The position numbers were made by a program, and so were the translations under genes. Of a stretch of DNA of 64,000 bases, positions 55,900 through 64,000 are shown one piece after another. A model generated the notes under the pieces. The model had not been told where the DNA came from. It did not search any database and was given only the letters and a program-made list of their open reading frames with translations. Location: positions 2,112,491 to 2,176,490 of the forward strand of contig NC_051092.1 in NCBI RefSeq assembly GCF_901709675.1. The letters are read 5' to 3'. Positions within the stretch are counted from its first letter, which is position 1; each line of letters opens with the position of its first letter. This DNA is from Syngnathus acus (taxonomy: Eukaryota; Chordata; Actinopteri; Syngnathiformes; Syngnathidae).

Positions 55900-58800
55900 G
55901 CTTGTTTGCGTTAGCTGCCTAGCCGTTTCGCTTAATGTGGGGCAAGCGAGTCGCCAATCAAAGCGTTTCGTATCAATGACGTATGGTGTTGCTGCGCCGA
56001 TTTGGACCAATCAAAAGATAGAAAGACATTAAAAGGCGTTACCAGTAAGAACATTAGCAAATGAAATGCTTGGATGGTGACAACGGACCGCCCTCTTTTG
56101 TTTGATTGACGTTCAATTTAACATCTGCAGTGCAGGAAACTACTGTACTGTGTTGGTTATTCATAAATGCGAAGTGATCCATCGGCTATAATGTATACTG
56201 GAAATTTAGGAAAGAATTAATTCAAAGAGAATAATTTTGCATTTCTCGGGACATTAGCATTCAATTTGATGCTAATCATTCAGTTGGGATGCATACTAAA
56301 TAACATTCTACATTTTTTCTTTCATCACCATTGTTAATTAATTTTTTTTTGCAAACTGGAATTCATTTTCGGTTTGTATTTTTTTAAAATAATCTGTCTA
56401 ACTTGCAAAGAGGGTCAAGTTGGGGCAATGCAGCTAGCGCTGCATCTATCGTTTGACAGTTATACAATTCATTATTATCAGTATTAGCGGGGTGCTTGCA
56501 GATTTGCAGAAGCTGCATTAAGATGTGTTGAAGGCCTCTTTGATCAAATGCAAGACCTTTTACTAAATATTCAAATAATTTTTTTTTATAAATGAAAAGG
56601 TTACAAAACAAAATAAAAAGTCTGATAAATTGTCTCCGTTTGCAAAACTACATTTGTAAGCCTTACAAACGCTGAAGATAGGCTGATTAAAAATCAAATG
56701 AACAAATTGAAAGTTAAGTTTTTAGCTTTAGTCACTTGCATTGTGTCTTACAGTAAGACTCATTCGCCACTAGATGGCAGAATAGTCCGTCATATTGAGT
56801 AGAATTCTGGTATAAAGCCACACTGGACCTTTGGCCACATTATGTTACGTACCCTCAAGACCCCCGTTTAAAGCAACAGTCATTCACAGAGCCGAAAAGT
56901 AATTATCGCTTTAATTAGCCATGCACCTTGCTTCCATATCTGAAACAGAAGAGGAAGGCGAGGTACAAGTGGGAAATGGCGCTCAGCTGCACAGTGCAAA
57001 TTGATTCGTGGCATATTCTAATTGTTTCAACGAGGCATAAACCAGAGTGCATTCAGACGTGAGGATAAAAATATTCCAGAAATTACACGTGCCAGTCATG
57101 ATAGAATAATTTTCCCATTAGAAGGGGATATTTATCCACCGATAGAAAATAATGGGAATAGAAATACAGTCAGAAAATGTTGAGATACTTTTGTTCTACC
57201 TCTTAAACAAGCCATGGCAAGAAACATGATGTGCATTATTCTTGACCCTTAGGGTATATTGCCACAGGCATAGTATGAAGACACCAGGAAACCGTTTTAA
57301 ATTGGGTTAAAAAACAGTCTAGTATGTCCCCTGTAACAATACCTATTTTGAAAATAAGAACCCGATGCTACTAAGGAGCTAAAATGGATGCCAGAGTTTC
57401 AGATATGACAAGCGTGACCTTTTCCAAACAGGCTCTTGTTATATCAAAGTGTAAGCCTCTGACATTTTTTTTCAAATTTTAATTCTATCCTCAGGGTATA
57501 CGCAGTAAAGCGGTCATTTTTCATAACTCGGATCTGCTCGAAGACTCTCTTGGCCTCACCTCAATGCTTTACCTACGCCGACGCGCCCTCCCACGCGTGC
57601 CCCTGTTTAAGACCTTGGATGGTGCACCGGAAATGAGAAGCATAGGTCAGCGATGAAATCAACCCGACGGCGCAGTGACCTTGCTGACATATTTGTGCAA
57701 AGCCCTGACATGGAATACAGTATAAAGAACATAAATGCTATGCACATCAGTCAGTGAAGGGTAGTGAAGTAGTTTCTTACTTTTCCCAGACAATCCAAAT
57801 TGCGTTATTGCCTTCACCCAATGTTTGCAATAGCTTTGATCGATTTTTCCCTCTTGACTCAGCTTCAAGATGCTTTTTGTTTTTTTCCCCAGTCGACATC
57901 TCTCTGACCTTCATGTTTGCTCTGTAACAGAAAATGCATTTTTCACAGGTCAACAAAACAAAACACTGCTTTTAATGTTGAAGCACTTTTTTTTTTTTTT
58001 TAAAGGCAACACCTGAGCAGCTAAAAACAGTCGCATGTTCCAATACTTTTGCTCACTTGAAAAATCAAGTGGGTTAAAAAAAAAATGCTTTTGTTGACAT
58101 TTGTGTGTACTGTGTTGAAGAAAACAGCCGCAACGTTGACATCAGGCCTCCTGTCGAGAGAAAAAAAAGAAAGTTATCCTCTTCAGTGACTGATGCGTCA
58201 TTTTCTTGTGTTTGCTGCTCTTTTGTGCTGTAAAATAGAAGAAAGCAAAACAGGAATAAGCTGGTTTGTTTCGGCCTCGGTGTCAAACAGCGATAGCTTT
58301 TTTAGCACTTATTCGTAGAAGCGCCGTCGACGGACAGTTTGTGGATAAGTCGACCAATTAAGATTCACAGACTTTAGTCCAACCGGATGGACTCATTAAC
58401 TGATTAAACATAACCACGCATAAACTCCTAATCTGTTTTCCCTCGCAAAACACCTGTTCAGGTTCCAACGGCGGGAATGTAGGCTTTGCTACGCTCGTCT
58501 GGCTTTTCCTTCGTCCGCCATTTTTATCTGAAGCGTGCAGATCAAGGCAAACATTGGCTTATTTGTCAATTCAATCCCGATGGTGGCGTCACGCTTTGTG
58601 CCCATTCTGCATTTTTTTTTCTCTATTGTGGTGCTGGAATGTCAAAGGCACCTATTTTACTCATAATGTTTTTGTTTTTTTTTGTCCTGAGAAGAAGTGC
58701 CTATTTATTTTCTCCGCAATGGCGGAACCTGCCGGATGTTCCACTCGGGGAGCGACTGTCGACTTCGTTTACTCTTTCCATTTGTTAGGCTGTTGTGTGA

Positions 58801-60800
58801 ACGTCGCGCACCATCTGCGAGTGTTTCCTGTCGCAAAGTACAAGTCGACTGGTTGAAAAAGAAGATTTATTACATGCGTGAAAGTGGTGGTCCTGGTGGT
58901 CCCCGTGTGACCTCTTTTTGGTTTCACCTTGCTTCCTTAGGTGGTAGAGAAAACCCAACAGGACCGAGGTTACCTTTATGTTATGAGGTTTTTAATTTTT
59001 TTTCTTAAAAGTTAAATTTTTTTTGCTATTGATCTCTGTTGTGTTTCCTTATTGGAACTTAAGCAGTGAAAACATTTTAATTAATCTTTTTTTTTTCCTT
59101 CCACCATTCATCATGATTTCTAGTGAGGTGCCTGGGCAGTAAGAAAAAAAAAAGAACAATATAGTTTAATTTTTCTTCCTGTCTGCCACTCTTTTTTCTC
59201 TTTTCTATTTGCCGCCTGAGCAATCGAAAAAAAAATAAAACCTATCGATTTTTCCCCCCTGCCAGTCTATGTCGTGCACCTTTTCCCTGTCAGCACTCTT
59301 CTAGGTTTAACAATCATTTTGCAATCATTTTCTCAGCAATCACAGAGCGCTGAAACATTGTTACGTGACGGCAATTGCAGGCTCAGACGCATCGATGGCT
59401 GTTTAAACGCTTACCGGGGTCTACGCTGCACTCGATTGATCCGCTTCTGAGAAGATAACCTGTTCACATTTGGTTGATAGGTAACAGCAACGACATGTCC
59501 ACATCATTCATCGGGTGCAACCTGCTGCTCTTTGGTGTTGAAATGCCAAACTGCTTGGTTGGCACTCCAATAGGAGTCTATTAAAGAAGTGCGACAGTAG
59601 GAGTAAATTACCCTCCTAGTTTTTCTTGTAGGCTAGAGCAGCAAAAAAAAAAAAACATTTTCAAGCATTCAATGGTTATCGAATGTCTAAGCAAGAAGCT
59701 TATCCATTAAAAAAGAAAAAAAGAGTCACATAGCGCAGGAGGAACACGTGACTGCTGCTGCTGCAGAGCTAATAAAGGAACACGCTGAGTATTGATCATG
59801 TGACCATGTGATTGACTCCCCCGGGGTTGTGGGGGGTGGGTAGGGGGGGGCTCCTGGCTCGTATCCGCCGGTATCGATTGATGCTGGCAGGCGGGTTGCA
59901 GCTGCACAACAACAACACATCTGCTGCCAGAGACCTTTAACCCCTAATTGCTAGCTGAGGGTTAGCATACCATCATGCTAACACCTCCTCTCGACAATAG
60001 GGAGCCTAACTATCAGCATTTTTGGGGTTCTTTAAAATGGGGTTCAAATCCTTCAAAGTGTAAACAAGAAGGTCTGGCATGTGCTAAAGTTACAATTATT
60101 AATCCATTTGAAATAACAGCTGCTTGAGCGCCAAATAGAAACCAGATTGTTTAGCATTGCCCCTGTGAATCATATTCAGCTGTAGCCTTCTGTACCAGAT
60201 CTTCAAACCTGGATTCTTGCTCAATAATCCTCAAACATTTGTATCATTTGAGCACCGAATAGAAATAAGAAGGTTTGGCTAGACTAGTCTGGAACTGTTA
60301 CTCGTCTGACTACCAATCTTGGCAATTAGCCTGGCCCTCCTGATGCGCTAATCAATTTAGAAAAGAAAGGAAAATTAACGGCGGCTTCCCTCCCTACTTG
60401 TGCGGCAAATTTACGAGATGCGAGGGCCGTCCTGCTCCCGTCTCATCGCTCCATGTTACGACACGGGCCATGTATCACTTTTTGACAGCAGTAATCACGC
60501 TGTCAGTCGCGTGTACCGCCGCTGCGGTTAAATCACAGTCCGTGTTGAAAGCGTTACGCCGCCATGATGAAATATTCAAATGTCGGAGCGGATGGTTAGT
60601 AATAAAAAAAAAGAAAAAAAAAAGCCAGGAGCGATAAATGGGATTCACGGGGGTACGATTCCGGCGTGACTGATGAGGCCGGGAAAGTAGGTCAGGAGCA
60701 CAGGTTGGTGGACGAGGGCCCGAGTTAGGCATCGGGGGCCGGTTATGTCCCGCCTGTTGCCACTCTCACATCAACTAGACAGCTAGGACAAACTCGTTTT
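55900..60800. other. Gene-free interval upstream of eif4g2, first part
   Basis: About 4.9 kb, AT-rich with many homopolymer runs. I see no frame with coding composition, no tRNA or rRNA and no clear mobile element. Confidence 0.5.
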
Positions 60801-60804
60801 TTTC

Positions 60805-61110
60805 GCAGGCCGCATTGTAGTCATGGCTTTTTTCGGAGGGCCATTATGACTAAATAAATGAATAAATGTATGAGCACCTCATATTATATACAGTAAAAGC
60901 TACAAAACAAACTGACAAATAACTTGTTTTCAAATCAGACGAGAAAAAACTGGTCAAATATTTAAAAAAAAAGATGTTAAAAGTGAAGACAATTTGTAAT
61001 TCTAGTCATGACACATGAATTTGATGCACAATTTGTCTTCGCGGGCCACATAAAATGATGTGGCGGGCCCTATCTGGCCCCCGGGCCTTGAGTTTGACAC
61101 CGGTGAGCTA
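60805..61110 (-). repeat. Interspersed repeat with GGCC-rich head (copy 2)
   Basis: Read on the minus strand it begins GTGTCAAACTCAAGGCCC, has a GGCCCGCCACATCATTTTA block, then CAAATTG and TTCACTTTTAAC phrases, the same order as the copy at 38640-38940. The left end (61080-61105) is GC-rich and sharply bounded. Confidence 0.65.
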
Positions 61111-61889
61111 GGACATTAATACACGGCGAACAAATGCGAAACTACATTTTCTTTGATCACACAGCGCATTCATTTAGATTTAAAACTGAAAAATATCTTT
61201 GATGTTTTCATAACATGCATTTTAAGTTTAAGCCCAAATTGCCTTTGATGTTCTGTTTACCGAGTTAATTATTGGTCTTGATGTTTCCGTCATGTCCAGT
61301 ACTTTTGGTGCATGGAAACTTTTTGTTGATATTTTCAAGGACACAGACTTGATTGGTAACCGGCAGCTTAGTTGAAAAGTTCATTTGGACGTCTAGACGA
61401 GTGTTTGAATGGTTTATCGTTAGCAACGCAACAGCTAGCTCATTTGTAATCATTAGCGACTTAACGACAAATTGTCTCGTGCTTGGGCGAACGTTTCAAA
61501 TGCTGTTTTTTTGCGGTGGCGAGATGCATCAGGCGCTAATGCTCGTGTCACCCGTGTAGCGTTGTGTCCTAGTCTAATGATGCAGAAAGAAAAAAAAAAA
61601 AACAGCTCAGTTTTGACTTTGGAAGCAGGCCGCTGTGATTATCTGTCTGGTAATGACGCCCATGACATTTTCTTAATGACCTTCCTGCTCATTTGTCAGA
61701 GCCAGTGTGCGTGTGTTAGAGAGTGTGTGCGGCGTAAACAAACAAAAACTATAATAATACCACCGAAGAGAAAAATTTTTTTTTGTTATTTTGTTGTGCA
61801 GTGTGGGCCTATTATTAAAAATCAATAGTTCAAAAGTGCCGGTGTGTGTTTAATCGTTTCTGCTGTGTCATTCAAAATCAATATAGTTG

Positions 61890-61950
61890 AACTTTCTCGG
61901 TGTGTGTGTGCATGTGTGTTTGTGAGAGAGAGAGCGAGAGAGCGACATCA
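61890..61950. repeat. GT/GA-rich simple repeat
   Basis: GTGTGTGTGTGCATGTGTGT followed by GAGAGAGAGAGCGAGAGAG; ordinary microsatellite. Confidence 0.8.
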
Positions 61951-62709
61951 ATTTAGAATTAATAGGATTCAAAAGCGGATAATGCGTACGTGATACCATT
62001 CAATCAACAGTACTATTGCGATTCATTGGGGAAGGGATATTTTTTGAAATGCAGTTTCTCAGAAACCCTTACGGAAGAGCATTCTCCATCCTCGGTCTCT
62101 ACTCAACTGCTTACAGGGAAAAAAATTCAAGACGCAACCAAGAAGCAAGAAAACAAAGCTTCATGGTCGTGGCACTCAAGGAAGGTTGGTGATCTTCTCC
62201 AAATGGATCTTCCATTCTTAATCTTAAGGAGTTGTCATTCAAAATGTATCGGCCCAGGTTGATTTTTGTTGCAACTTGCAACGAGAGTGATAAAGTCAGT
62301 CAGGTGGATACAAAGAGAAGTTGTGTAACGGGAGAAAAGGTGCTGACTGGCAAACGAGGACTGCGTGGCAACAAAGGTAAATGCCCTGCTATCTGCTGAC
62401 CCAGCACTTAATGGGATAGGTCGCCCTAGTCAGCAGGTAGGGCCGATCCCGGGATAGAGCCGTCCACTTTATCTTTGGCCCTTGGCTTGGCGCGAAAACG
62501 TTTCCTGGTCAGACAGTGATGAAGTACCGGAACTCCTGGGGAAAAAAAAGGTCATCGTTTCCCTCCACGCAGGACTCGGAGGGAGAGGGGGGACCTCCCC
62601 TGCCACATGCACCTAACTCTTAATGGCGGTGCTAACCTCCTGACATTTTTCTTTTTCTGACACATCTCTGCACGATTGATGTCCAGAAGTAAGAGTGGAA
62701 GTAGATCCC

Positions 62710-62940
62710 TAAACATCCTGGATGGACAGATGATTGTGAGCAGGATAAATGCAAGGATGGATGCTTGGGGGTGGCAGAAAGAGGTCAAAAAATCCATGGA
62801 TGGCTCGAAAACAGACGGATGGATGTTCGAGAGCGTGATAGGCACTACAAAAAGCAACTTTGGACGTTTTGCCAGATAAGTGGTTGACAATGGATGGACA
62901 GACAGGATAAGGGGAGGACAAAATGGATGGACAGATTGTT
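62710..62940. repeat. Degenerate GGAT-type tetranucleotide repeat
   Basis: GGATGGA and GGATGGATG phrases recur about a dozen times over 230 bases with much decay between them. It is an eroded minisatellite-like tract. Confidence 0.6.
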
Positions 62941-63039
62941 TGGGAGTATTTATGAAGGTTGAAACACCTTATGGAAACTAAAAAAAAATATTAACACAAC
63001 TACAAAAGCAGCAAGAATAGGCAGCTTGCCTTGTACGGT

Positions 63040-63165
63040 TGGTATAAAAAGTCTACACACCCCTGTTTTGTATTGTATATAATGAGATGAAAATAAACCA
63101 AAAATAGATGACGTAACAAGGCCTGATTTTGTTTGTGGGGTCTGTAACAGATCATTTTGTTTTTA
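63040..63165. repeat. Interspersed repeat fragment
   Basis: TATAAAAAGTCTACACACCC followed by an AT-rich stretch with GATGAAAATAAACC. The opening phrase is one I associate with a widespread fish element; the ends are not clear. Confidence 0.4.
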
Positions 63166-63767
63166 AAGATTTGTATACTCCTCGGGCTCTATTTTCATTT
63201 CATTCATCGGAGCGTTTGTGATGACTTTGTTATGGAGTAAGACGAGCGTCTTCTTCGCTCCACTGCACAGGCACTGCAGCTGTGTTCGGAATTATTCTTT
63301 CATGCCCTACTCCCTCATCACAACATGGAGATTTTTATACAGAAGATTACGCAATTCGCTCATTAATGAATCAATTAACGACTTCAATGCTGTCACATAA
63401 TTACGTCAGGTATCGCCTCACCACACAAAACTACAAAATGGCAAACTCACTATTGTGAATGGGACGGATTCTTCACTTCTTCACGGACTCCTCCATGATG
63501 GCGGAAAACACCCACAACCCGCTCTGAGGATGAAGACCACCTGCTGGGCCCGCATCCAGCGCCGGGCCTCGGAGTTATTATCCTCTTTATCCCGGCTAAA
63601 GGTTGCGCTGTGTGCGTGCGTGTCTGTGTGTATGGTTGTGCGATGCATTTGTCCGCCCACAGTCCTCACGAGGGCCCTGCCAGCCTCGCTGCCAACTCTA
63701 AGCACTCTTATTTAGAGTGATGCATTTCCCTCGGCTTCCCTCCTGGAGTGGACCCTCCATCAAACCA

Positions 63768-63793
63768 ACACACACACACACACACACACACAC
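63768..63793. repeat. (CA)n microsatellite
   Basis: Uninterrupted CA dinucleotides, about 13 units. A GT-rich tract follows about 40 bases later. Confidence 0.95.
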
Positions 63794-64000
63794 GCCACAG
63801 TGTGTTGTCGGCAGGAATTGGAGCGGACACTGTTTGTGTGTGCGTGTGTGTATCAAGGGGAAATCTCTTAGACGGGCTGCTACAAACAGTACACGGATAA
63901 AATTCAAATAACAATCTGTTGGGGGATGCCAATCGACTTCTCCGAGGAGTATTAGGGCCGCGGGAAAATAGAAAAAAAAACGGTGAAACGTTTTTATCTG

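Larger units (their letters stand above)
61111..64000. other. Gene-free interval at the right edge
   Basis: About 2.9 kb with simple repeats and repeat fragments listed separately. No coding sequence can be supported. Confidence 0.5.

Noticed and set aside
58480-59010. Overlapping open frames upstream of eif4g2
   Set aside because: Several frames are open together because stops are scarce by chance; codon use is not gene-like and no motif is present.
62395-62460. tRNA-like or SINE B-box phrase (GGCCGATCCCGGGA)
   Set aside because: No cloverleaf, no A box at the right distance, and no second copy in the window.

Overview
The window looks like nuclear DNA of a ray-finned fish with a compact genome. 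The evidence is vertebrate genes with short GT-AG introns (often 70-300 bases), several short palindromic mobile elements of teleost type, microsatellites, and genes that are recognisable from end to end. I cannot name the species. All gene models were spliced by eye and checked by exon phase and family alignment from memory; no search was run.

Layout, left to right: (1) 1-1456 holds the tmtc3 3' flank and two coding-looking minus-strand pieces that I cannot assign. (2) tmtc3 (minus, 1457-11026, 13 coding exons, 903 aa) is an ER O-mannosyltransferase. (3) A head-to-head intergenic region of about 1.4 kb probably carries a shared promoter. (4) cep290 (plus, 12393-28200, 52 coding exons, about 2578 aa) encodes the ciliary transition-zone coiled-coil protein and carries an extra acidic exon of 201 codons. 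(5) A second, shortened cep290 copy (minus, about 37618-29652, about 1300 aa) lies tail-to-tail with the full copy. (6) rlig1 (minus, 41642-39958, 326 aa) is an RNA ligase. (7) A lyve1-like Link-domain receptor (minus, 44560-42195, 314 aa). (8) An unnamed coiled-coil gene (plus, about 45422-47868). (9) eif4g2 (minus, 54898-48840, 904 aa) appears to start at GTG. (10) 55.9-64.0 kb has no gene that I can support, only repeats and microsatellites.

The order tmtc3 / cep290 / rlig1 matches the human chromosome 12 neighbourhood: head-to-head tmtc3-cep290, and cep290 convergent with rlig1. The extra cep290 copy sits exactly between cep290 and rlig1. The lyve1-like / eif4g2 half corresponds to human chromosome 11p15, so two blocks that are separate in human are joined here.

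The main candidate for something undescribed is the inverted cep290 pair. The second copy keeps the exon lengths and splice phases of the first 18 or so exons almost perfectly. It has lost about 780 aa of the centre, now bridged by one 58-codon exon, and nearly all of the conserved C-terminus. This looks like a shorter paralog, or a gene beginning to decay, rather than an assembly duplicate.
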